Shown here piece after piece: positions 6,117 through 13,052 of a stretch of 13,052 nucleotides of DNA (positions within the stretch are counted from its first letter, which is position 1; every line of letters begins with the position of its first letter). The stretch is from Anaerolineae bacterium (GTDB lineage: Bacteria; Chloroflexota; Anaerolineae; B4-G1; SLSP01), in the NCBI GenBank assembly GCA_021159805.1, contig JAGHDT010000302.1, positions 1 through 13,052 of the forward strand, written 5' to 3'. Below the pieces are notes generated by a model. It saw only the letters and a program-made list of their open reading frames with translations, was not told where the DNA came from and did not search any database. The translations under genes and the position numbers were made by a program.

Positions 6117-6149
6117 TGGCCCCCCGGATCCCCCCTCGCCGGGGGGCCA
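6117..6149. repeat. Very GC-rich perfect hairpin upstream of secA
   Basis: TGGCCCCCCGG (6117-6127) and CCGGGGGGCCA (6139-6149) are perfect 11-bp arms around an 11-nt loop. No T-run follows on either strand, so it is not a canonical terminator. It lies about 35 bp upstream of the secA -35 element and separates that promoter from the AT-rich divergent region. Confidence 0.7.
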
Positions 6150-6184
6150 GGCCATGGTGGCAGGCTCCGATTCCTCTCGCGCAA

Positions 6185-6212
6185 TTGTCCGGCACCCTGC
6201 ATATGGTATAAT
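6185..6212 (+). promoter_or_regulatory. Extended -10 promoter of secA
   Basis: A perfect -10 TATAAT (6207-6212) carries the extended TGG (6204-6206) in front, with TTGTCC (6185-6190; four of six) 16 nt upstream. Transcription would begin near 6219, leaving a leader of under 30 nt. The architecture (TGn plus 16-nt spacer) matches that of the infC promoter. Confidence 0.75.
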
Positions 6213-6245
6213 CTCGTTGATGATTTGCCCTTCATGGAGAATTGT

Positions 6246-9200
6246 ATGCTAGGTGGTTTGCTAAAAAAAATATTCGGTGACCCCGATGATCGTGTGATCG
6301 CTCACCTGCAGAAGACTGCAGAGGCCATCACTGAATTGGAGCCGGAGTACCGCGAGCTTTCGGATGAGGCATTACGTGCCAAGACCTCGGTTTTTCGTGA
6401 ACGGCTGGCCTCTGATACCCCGCTAGACGATCTGCTGCCGGAAGCCTTTGCCGCCGTGCGTGAGGCAGCCCGCCGTACGATCGGGTTGCGCGCCTACGAT
6501 GTGCAGCTGATCGGTGGCATGATCCTGCATCAGGGCAAGGTGGCCGAGATGCGCACGGGTGAGGGCAAGACGCTGGTCGCGACACTGCCGCTCTATCTCA
6601 ATGCCCTGACGGGCCAGGGGGCGCACCTTGTCACCCCTAACGACTATCTGGCGAAGGTGGGCGTGCAGTGGATGGGCCCGGTGTACCACGCACTCGGAGT
6701 TTCGGTGAGTGTGATCCAGTCCGGCGCGGGCAGGCCGGATGACGCTTCTTTCCTCTACGATCCAGACTATGCTTCGGATGATGATCGCTACCAGCATCTG
6801 CGACCCATCACGCGACGTGATGCCTACCTGACGGATATCACCTACGGCACCAACAACGAATTCGGTTTTGACTACTTGCGCGACAATATGGTCGTGGACT
6901 TGGAGCGATGTACACAGCGAGAGCTGGTCTATGCCATCGTAGATGAAGTCGATAGCATTCTGATCGATGAGGCGCGAACGCCGCTAATCATCTCCGGTCC
7001 GGCTGACGAATCGTCCGAGCTCTACGGCCGGTTTGCACAACTGGCGCCTTTGCTGCACCGCGATGCGGACTACGAGGTAGATGCTCGTGCCCAGATCGTG
7101 ATCATGACAGAAGAGGGTGTGGCCAAGGTAGAATCTATGGTCAACATCCCCGAGGGGCAGAGCATCTACGATTCGGAACATGCAGCGATGTTGCCCTATC
7201 TGGACAATGCGCTACGCGCCAGGGAGTTCTTCACCCTCGACAAAGAGTACGTTATCCGCGATGGTGAGATCATCATTGTGGACCAATTCACCGGTCGTCT
7301 GATGTTCGGTCGGCGCTATTCGGAGGGTTTGCACCAGGCCATCGAAGCCAAAGAGGGTGTTGAGGTGCGCCGTGAGTCGCTCACGTATGCGACCATCACC
7401 TTTCAGAACTTCTTCCGCATGTACGGCAAGCTTGCCGGCATGACCGGTACTGCGGCGACTGAGGCAGAAGAGCTGCACCGCATCTATGATCTCGTAGTCG
7501 TCGTGTTGCCGACCAACGTGGAATACCGCGCGAAGTTCGGAGACTTGACCGAGGGGCGCGTGCGGCTGCCGGAGGCTGGGGTGGCCTTCAGTGGCGTGGC
7601 GGGCGAGGAAGACAACTACCGGGTCACGATCTATGACGGTCCGAACGGTCAGCGCTACTACCAGCGGCTGGACATGCCTGACCAGATCTACAAAACGGAG
7701 GCATCCAAGTTTGGGGCCGTTATCGATGAGATCGAACGCACGCACAAGGCCGGTCGGCCTGTCTTGGTCGGTACGACCGCGATCGCGACGTCGGAGCGTT
7801 TGTCCAAGCAACTCAAACGCCACAAGGTGCCGCATGCCGTGCTCAATGCGAAGTATCACGAGAGAGAGGCGTTGATCATCGCTCAGGCCGGCCAGCCTGG
7901 CGCCGTCACGATTGCCACCAACATGGCTGGCCGTGGTGTCGATATCCTGCTGGGTGGGAATCCCGAGGGTATGGCCCGGGATCAGCTACGGCGGGAGGGT
8001 GAGGATCTCACGACAATCCCCTCCACGGCTTGGGAGGATGCGATTGAAGTGGCGCGCTTGGGTCAGGACCCGACGGTCTCCTATGAGCAGCGCTGGGCCG
8101 AGGTGCTGCGTGACAGAGTGCGGCAGTGCAGCGAGGACCGTGAGCGCGTGTATGCTGCCGGCGGTCTGCACGTGATCGGCACCGAGCGACACGAGTCCCG
8201 TCGTATTGACAATCAGCTGCGAGGTCGCTCGGGTCGTCAAGGCGATCCTGGCTCAAGCCGGTTCTTTATCTCGCTTGGGGACGAGTTGATGCGCCGGTTT
8301 GGCGGTGAGCGCCTGCAGCCGTGGATGGATCGCGCCGGCCTTGAATCCGAGGCGCTTGAATCAAATATGCTTGGCAAGGTGATTGAATCCGTGCAGGAGC
8401 GTGTCGAGGGATATAACTTCGATGTACGCAAGCATGTTCTGGAGTACGATAACGTTGTCAATAAGCAGCGTGAGGTTATCTACGCGGAACGGCAGAAGAT
8501 CCTCGGTCGTGATGATCTTCATCAAGACTTGATGGAGATGTTTGAGGCTGAGGTGCAGTTGGTGGTGAATGGTGCCGCCGCGGATGATGATAGCTCGAAT
8601 CCTGAGGCCTTGTTTGCGGAGCTGCGCCGCTTTGCGCCCATCCCACGCGGCTTTGGCACGGACAAGCTAGAGGCGCTTGAGCCCGAGGAGCTTGTCGCAC
8701 AGTGCGTCGTGTGGGCCGAAGATGTTTATGAGCAGATGAACCAACGTCTGGGCGCAGATACCTACCGTACCCTGCGGCAGCGGGAGACTTCGGTGAAGGC
8801 GATCTTTGAAGGGAGCGATCCCTTCTATCGCGCGGTCAGGGCCCGTATCACCGCGTCGGGTGGGGCGGAGGCGTATGCCAGGTGGTACGACTATCCGCTG
8901 CGCCGGTTGCCCGACAATCTGGAGGCACAGCTGCAAGCGGCCGTGGTTGACGTGCAACGGTTGTTCCGTGATCGGCGGCTGATGCTGCGCCAGGTTGATG
9001 ACCACTGGGTGCGGCACCTGACCGGTTTGGATATGCTCCGCGAGGGTATCGGCCTGCGGGCTGTTGGGCAGCAGAATCCGCTCGTTGCCTATCAACGCGA
9101 GGCATTTGAGATGTACCAAGCGATGCTGTCCTCGATCCAGTCTGGGATTGTCCGATCTCTTTTTCTGGTCCCGCAAATCGCGGTTCCGCGAGGGCGTGGC

Positions 9201-9410
9201 CAGGCTGCATCGACGCCGTTCACGCAATCGCGCAGGCGACAGCTTTCATTCCAGGCGGGCAACAGCCAGGCCAGCGCTACTGCACCACAACCGACCAGGA
9301 CGTCGAAGCGCCCTGGTCGTAATGATCCCTGTTGGTGTGGCAGCGGCAAGAAGTACAAGGACTGCCACTGGCGATCCGACCGGAACAAAGACTCGGGCAC
9401 ATCCCGTTGA
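6246..9410 (+). CDS. secA: Protein translocase subunit SecA (preprotein translocase ATPase)
   Basis: SecA is the motor that pushes unfolded secretory proteins through SecYEG using ATP. The 1054-residue product starts MLGGLLKKIFGDP and has Walker A MRTGEGKT (Lys108), Walker B VDEVDSILIDEARTPLI (near 233), the TYGTNNEFGFDYLRDNM signature, NMAGRGVDILLGG, and the helicase motif ESRRIDNQLRGRSGRQGDPGSSRF. The helical scaffold region (VDDHWVRHLTGLDMLREGI) and a C-terminal SEC-C zinc site (Cys1029, Cys1031, Cys1040, His1041) are intact. It is longer than E. coli SecA (901), with extra segments near 163-187 and 425-475. The ATG at 6246 is chosen because GGAGA lies five bases upstream; longer in-frame readings would run through the promoter and a GC hairpin. 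A kinase gene follows 38 nt later. Confidence 0.97.
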   Translation: MLGGLLKKIFGDPDDRVIAHLQKTAEAITELEPEYRELSDEALRAKTSVFRERLASDTPLDDLLPEAFAAVREAARRTIGLRAYDVQLIGGMILHQGKVAEMRTGEGKTLVATLPLYLNALTGQGAHLVTPNDYLAKVGVQWMGPVYHALGVSVSVIQSGAGRPDDASFLYDPDYASDDDRYQHLRPITRRDAYLTDITYGTNNEFGFDYLRDNMVVDLERCTQRELVYAIVDEVDSILIDEARTPLIISGPADESSELYGRFAQLAPLLHRDADYEVDARAQIVIMTEEGVAKVESMVNIPEGQSIYDSEHAAMLPYLDNALRAREFFTLDKEYVIRDGEIIIVDQFTGRLMFGRRYSEGLHQAIEAKEGVEVRRESLTYATITFQNFFRMYGKLAGMTGTAATEAEELHRIYDLVVVVLPTNVEYRAKFGDLTEGRVRLPEAGVAFSGVAGEEDNYRVTIYDGPNGQRYYQRLDMPDQIYKTEASKFGAVIDEIERTHKAGRPVLVGTTAIATSERLSKQLKRHKVPHAVLNAKYHEREALIIAQAGQPGAVTIATNMAGRGVDILLGGNPEGMARDQLRREGEDLTTIPSTAWEDAIEVARLGQDPTVSYEQRWAEVLRDRVRQCSEDRERVYAAGGLHVIGTERHESRRIDNQLRGRSGRQGDPGSSRFFISLGDELMRRFGGERLQPWMDRAGLESEALESNMLGKVIESVQERVEGYNFDVRKHVLEYDNVVNKQREVIYAERQKILGRDDLHQDLMEMFEAEVQLVVNGAAADDDSSNPEALFAELRRFAPIPRGFGTDKLEALEPEELVAQCVVWAEDVYEQMNQRLGADTYRTLRQRETSVKAIFEGSDPFYRAVRARITASGGAEAYARWYDYPLRRLPDNLEAQLQAAVVDVQRLFRDRRLMLRQVDDHWVRHLTGLDMLREGIGLRAVGQQNPLVAYQREAFEMYQAMLSSIQSGIVRSLFLVPQIAVPRGRGQAASTPFTQSRRRQLSFQAGNSQASATAPQPTRTSKRPGRNDPCWCGSGKKYKDCHWRSDRNKDSGTSR

Positions 9411-9448
9411 TGATCTGAACGACCCAGCCAAAGGACATCGATGTTTCG

Positions 9449-11263
9449 ATGGTAGCTGACCGTGGAAGAGGCGATGCGGCTTGCCTGTCGAGGCTCAGCC
9501 AAGTGCTGGCTCAATTGGCTGGCTTGAGCGACCTCGATGTGCTCTTGCGGGTGGTAGCTGAGGCCTTGCTCCGGGTGGAAGCGGTATCGGCGGTTGAGAT
9601 CGTGCTCTTTGTGACGGGCCGCTCGCAGTCTCTCGCCGAGATTGCTCTTCGTGCCGATGGCGCACAAGCGCCATTGTTCCCGATCTCACGCGATGATTCT
9701 ATCGTTGACGCTGTACTGACGTCGGGAGAGCCTCTGCTCACTTCGCTGTCCGATGCCGGTGTTGAGTGGGACGCAGGCATCACCCATGTCCTGGCCTCTC
9801 CTATGCCGGCCCCGGCCGGGCCGGAGACGCCAAGCGGAACGCCCCTTGGCGCCGTTCTCCTCGGCTTCGCAGAAGCTCCAGACCTCTCCTCATCGTGCCG
9901 GCACGCTATCGATATCCTGGTGCGCTGTGCGGCCGATCGTGTGGCTGCCATTCTCGCAGAGCAAGTGAGTCGCCGGTACGTGGCGCATGTGGGTTTGATG
10001 CGCGAGGTGAGCGCGATGATGGCGCAGCCTGGTCGTGGGGAGCAGGTGTTCAGCCAGGCGATCCAGCGCATTCAGGAGACGTTTGACCTGGAGTTGGCGG
10101 CAGTCTACGCCGGACGGCCCCTGACGTTACGCCTACAATACGGCGGTCGCACTACCCGGCCCGGAACACCGGTTCCCGAAGGACTCGCACAGCAGGCCTG
10201 GCGGTGTCAGCAGCCTATGGTGTCTGATGATCTTACTGCCTGTCATGAGCTCTCCATTCCGCCCTGGGCCCCCAGTGGTGCCCGCACCGAGGCCGCGATT
10301 CCTCTGCGGTATCAAGATCGACGCATTGGGGTCCTCGACCTTTTCAGCTCGCATCCGGCGGCTCTTGACGGTCTGGACATGGAGATCCTGGTGACGATTT
10401 CTCACCTTCTGGCGATTCTCATCGTACAAGAGCGTTGGGATAACCAGGACTATACGTCTGAGCAGTTGCGCGAGGCCTATGATCGTCTGCAAGAACTCAC
10501 AGAGCTGAAGGATCATATTCTCCAAAATGTTTCCCACGAGCTGCGTACGCCTCTGACATTGATCAAGGGTTATCTTGAGCTGGTTATGGGGGGACAGATG
10601 GACGAATTGCTGCCCTCTCAGCGGCAGAGCCTCCAGGTGGTTGTGCGCAAGGTTGATGAAGTTGTGAGGATCGTCGAGCAGATCGTCGCTCTTACTCCTC
10701 TCAACCGGCCCTCTGTGATTCAGCAGAGCATTTCGGTCAAAGCTCTGTTCTCAGAGGTGGCTGAGGTTTTTGCCCGTCGAACTGAGGGATCATCGATTGC
10801 GTGGGACTTCCAGGTTGCCGGAGATGATCTCCATCTCAGTGGTGACATCGACAAGATCCGGCGGATTTGCTACAATATCCTGGACAACTCAGTCAAGTTC
10901 AGCCCGGACGGCGGCCGTATCAGCGTGCGAGCATCCTCTGAGCAGGCGTATGTGCATCTGGTCTTTGAGGACGAAGGTGTTGGCATCCCTCAGCCGCGCC
11001 TCACACAGATATTCGAAACCTTCTACCAGGTCGACGGCTCCAGTACGCGACGGTTTGGTGGATTAGGCTTGGGCTTAGCGGTGGCCAATCGCGCAGTTGT
11101 CGCACACAACGGCAAGATGTGGGCAGAGAGCGAGCTCGGGACGGGCAGCGTTTTCCACGTCCTCCTACCAAAATACGAAGCGGCTCGGGGCATGTTGAGT
11201 CCCAGCGGGTATGTGAATCCACAAAGGGCGAAGCCGACAGCCACAATGCGGGACAAGTGCTGA
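9449..11263 (+). CDS. Cytosolic GAF-GAF sensor histidine kinase
   Basis: This 604-residue protein has no membrane segment. Two GAF-like sensor regions (about 15-170 and 185-335) precede a short helical linker (SEQLREAYDRLQELTELKDH) and a complete kinase core. The core has H-box NVSHELRTPLTLIKGYLEL with phospho-acceptor His363, N-box CYNILDNSVKFSP (Asn476, Asn480), G1 box EDEGVGIP, F-box IFETFYQ and G2 box GGLGLGLAVA. All catalytic boxes look intact, so it should autophosphorylate; the ligand of the GAF domains cannot be read from sequence. No response regulator is in the window, so it is an orphan here. The start is uncertain: ATG 9449 has only a distant AAAGGA, while GTG 9503 has GAGG nine bases upstream. 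It probably shares a transcript with secA and the adenosine deaminase. Confidence 0.92.
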   Translation: MVADRGRGDAACLSRLSQVLAQLAGLSDLDVLLRVVAEALLRVEAVSAVEIVLFVTGRSQSLAEIALRADGAQAPLFPISRDDSIVDAVLTSGEPLLTSLSDAGVEWDAGITHVLASPMPAPAGPETPSGTPLGAVLLGFAEAPDLSSSCRHAIDILVRCAADRVAAILAEQVSRRYVAHVGLMREVSAMMAQPGRGEQVFSQAIQRIQETFDLELAAVYAGRPLTLRLQYGGRTTRPGTPVPEGLAQQAWRCQQPMVSDDLTACHELSIPPWAPSGARTEAAIPLRYQDRRIGVLDLFSSHPAALDGLDMEILVTISHLLAILIVQERWDNQDYTSEQLREAYDRLQELTELKDHILQNVSHELRTPLTLIKGYLELVMGGQMDELLPSQRQSLQVVVRKVDEVVRIVEQIVALTPLNRPSVIQQSISVKALFSEVAEVFARRTEGSSIAWDFQVAGDDLHLSGDIDKIRRICYNILDNSVKFSPDGGRISVRASSEQAYVHLVFEDEGVGIPQPRLTQIFETFYQVDGSSTRRFGGLGLGLAVANRAVVAHNGKMWAESELGTGSVFHVLLPKYEAARGMLSPSGYVNPQRAKPTATMRDKC

Positions 11264-11274
11264 GATAGCGTGCT

Positions 11275-12399
11275 ATGGGCAAGTTAGGTGTGTTCGACCT
11301 CCAGACAGAGCATTTCTCGGACCCCCTGTGGCTCTGGGCACACAGCTTGCCAAAGATTGACCTTCATCGTCATCTTGAGGGGACGCTACGGCTGGCGACG
11401 CTGCTGGAACTGGCCTCTGACTATGGTATTCAGTTGCCAGGCTATGACGCGAGCACTTTGCGCCCGTACGTCCAGATGACTGAGGACTCCCCGGATTTCC
11501 AACGCTTTCTTGAGAAGTTCCAGGTGTTGCGTCGCTTCTATACCTCCAAAGAGGCCATCCAGCGCATAACACGTGAGGCGATCGCCGACGCCGCCCAGGA
11601 TAATGTCGTCTATCTCGAGTTGCGTTTCAATCCGTTGGCGTTGGCGAGGCTGCAGGGCTTTCCTTTGGAGGACGTGGTGGCATGGGTGATGGCTGCCGCG
11701 GATCAAGGGCAACGGGAGACCGGCACTCGCACCTGCCTGATCCTGCAGATTCCGCGGGAGAAGAGTCTGGACATCGCTGACGAGATTGTGGATCTGGCGA
11801 TTGCGGACTTCGGCCCGCTTGTTCGCGGCATCGATCTGGCCGGCAACGAGGTGGACTTTCCACCTCAGCGATTTGCCGCGCCGTTTGCCCGTGCGATTGA
11901 GGCCGGCCTGTATGCGACTGTCCACGCCGGCGAGGCGATGGGCGCGCCCAGTGTGCAGAGTGCTGTCAGTAGCCTGCATCCTCATCGTATCGGGCACGGT
12001 GTGCGGGTGGTTGAGGACTCAACTGTGGTTCGCATGGTGCGCAAACAGAACATCGTTCTTGAGGTCTGTCCTACCAGCAACCTGCACACGGGGGTTGTAC
12101 GTGAGATCAGCCAGCACCCACTGGCTGATCTTGTGAATCTGGGGCTAAAGGTCACCTTGAACACCGACGATCCCAGTGTCAGCGATACGACCCTGACCGA
12201 TGAGGTGGTAGTGTCCGTCCGGCAGATCGGCCTGGCCAAGCGTCATATATACCGGGCGTTGCGCCATTCGGTGGAGGCGAGTTTCCTTCCGCCTGAGGAG
12301 AAAGGCGCGCTTCGTGAGCGCATCCGTGCCGGGATTGACCATCATCCGGAGGCTGTGGCTGCATTTGAGTCGGCTAACGAGTCTCCATCAGCCGCCTGA
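11275..12399 (+). CDS. Adenosine deaminase family protein
   Basis: Adenosine deaminases hydrolyse adenosine or deoxyadenosine to inosine in purine salvage. The 374-residue product has the full zinc site of the amidohydrolase fold: His31-x-His33 in KIDLHRHLEGTLR, His217 and catalytic Glu220 in VHAGEAMG, His241 in RIGHGVRV, and Asp298-Asp299 in LNTDDPSVSDT; EVCPTSNLHTG is also typical. Length is normal. Relatives that deaminate adenine or aminodeoxyfutalosine share these motifs, so substrate identity is less sure than family. The ATG is 11 nt after the kinase stop with only a weak ribosome site (GAGAT), which suggests co-transcription and perhaps coupling. The last 26 bp overlap the end of the opposing M20 gene. 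Confidence 0.93.
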   Translation: MGKLGVFDLQTEHFSDPLWLWAHSLPKIDLHRHLEGTLRLATLLELASDYGIQLPGYDASTLRPYVQMTEDSPDFQRFLEKFQVLRRFYTSKEAIQRITREAIADAAQDNVVYLELRFNPLALARLQGFPLEDVVAWVMAAADQGQRETGTRTCLILQIPREKSLDIADEIVDLAIADFGPLVRGIDLAGNEVDFPPQRFAAPFARAIEAGLYATVHAGEAMGAPSVQSAVSSLHPHRIGHGVRVVEDSTVVRMVRKQNIVLEVCPTSNLHTGVVREISQHPLADLVNLGLKVTLNTDDPSVSDTTLTDEVVVSVRQIGLAKRHIYRALRHSVEASFLPPEEKGALRERIRAGIDHHPEAVAAFESANESPSAA

Positions 12400-13052
12400 C
12401 CACGGCGGCCATCGCAGTCACTCCGGTGATTAGCGCGTCCTCATCAACATCGTAGTCGGGGGTGTGGAGTATGCTCGGGATCTCCTTCTCGAGATTCTGC
12501 GTTCCCAACCATAGGAATGCGGCGGGCACCCTCTCTGCGTAGTGTGCAAAATCCTCGTGGGCGAAGGGATAGGGCGCCCGAAACCTCAATACTGCGGATG
12601 GCCCGAGCGCTTGCTCAATCGCCGGGATGATCTGGTCGACAAGGGCGCGATCGTTGCGCAGCGGCGGGTTGCTGAAGGTGTAGTCGATATCATAGGTCGC
12701 GCCGAAGCTCGCCGTGCATGTGTCCAGTGCCTGCTCGATGCGGGCGTGTATCTCCGGACGGATTGAGAAATCCGCTATGCTGACCAAGCTCAGCACGTGG
12801 GTGTGCGATGTGTCTCCCGGTGCGTGCGGCCAGCTGCTGACGTAGATCGTGCGACTGAGTTCGGGGTCACCCTCGCGCATGCGTTGGATGATATGCGTGA
12901 AACGCTGCGCCTCTGTGGGGAGTGCGTCGGTGCTGAGTGCTTCAAGACCCTCGATGACGTGAGCGATCAGGCCCTGAAGATTTCCAGCAGGAGTGTACAA
13001 GCGGACCCGGAATTCCTCCATCCCGGCCAGGCAGGCGGCCGTTGCCACACCC
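12374..13052 (-). CDS. M20-family metallo-amidohydrolase, C-terminal part
   Basis: The reading frame enters from the right edge and ends at TAG 12374-12376, so the N-terminus with most metal ligands is not visible. About 225 residues can be read. They match the C-terminal half of M20D amidohydrolases (hippurate, N-acetyl-amino-acid or IAA-amino-acid hydrolases): a segment ASFGATYDIDYTFSNPPLRND, then AHEDFAHYAERVPAAFLWLG, and the metal-binding HTPDYDVDEDALITG near the end. These enzymes release amino acids or acyl groups from N-acyl or peptide substrates in the cytosol. Exact substrate cannot be assigned. It converges on the adenosine deaminase gene with a 26-bp tail overlap. Confidence 0.85.
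   Translation of the reverse strand, partial: GVATAACLAGMEEFRVRLYTPAGNLQGLIAHVIEGLEALSTDALPTEAQRFTHIIQRMREGDPELSRTIYVSSWPHAPGDTSHTHVLSLVSIADFSIRPEIHARIEQALDTCTASFGATYDIDYTFSNPPLRNDRALVDQIIPAIEQALGPSAVLRFRAPYPFAHEDFAHYAERVPAAFLWLGTQNLEKEIPSILHTPDYDVDEDALITGVTAMAAVVRRLMETR

Noticed and set aside
5982..6245. 88-residue N-terminal extension of SecA in the same open frame
   Set aside because: The frame runs through the GC hairpin and the extended -10 promoter, and the translation has no SecA similarity. The canonical SecA start with its own ribosome site is at 6246.

Overview
This window looks like a housekeeping stretch of a GC-rich bacterial chromosome, most likely from the phylum Chloroflexota. 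The phylum call is an inference. It rests on a class A penicillin-binding protein with an extracellular Ig-like domain and a Thr/Pro-rich tail, a long SecA with extra insertions and a C-terminal zinc motif, and a soluble double-GAF histidine kinase. No 16S gene or other decisive marker is present.

Layout from left to right: (1) the start of a minus-strand minimal nucleotidyltransferase (MNT/MntA-like), running off the left edge; (2) a 540-bp intergenic region with short dyads, a degenerate GC-rich hairpin repeat and candidate promoters; (3) a bifunctional class A penicillin-binding protein; (4) the translation operon infC-rpmI-rplT, with a strong extended -10 promoter, a 5'-leader hairpin and a textbook terminator; (5) a convergent minus-strand gene for an unrecognised small membrane protein made of an Ala/Glu helix, six 15-residue repeats and a C-terminal membrane segment; (6) a 458-bp divergent intergenic region with repeats, a possible 20-codon ORF, a very GC-rich hairpin and the secA promoter; (7) secA, a cytosolic GAF-GAF histidine kinase and an adenosine deaminase in close succession, probably co-transcribed; (8) a convergent, slightly overlapping M20 amidohydrolase that runs off the right edge.

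The genes cover cell-wall synthesis (PBP1A), translation initiation and 50S subunit assembly (IF3, L35, L20), protein export (SecA) and purine salvage (adenosine deaminase), with one orphan sensor kinase. The most unusual items are the repeat protein at 5278-5787, which matches no family I can name with confidence, and the infC operon, in which none of the three genes appears to begin with ATG. IF3 appears to start at ATC, the classic setting for IF3 autoregulation. I see no tRNA, rRNA, CRISPR array, insertion sequence or phage gene.
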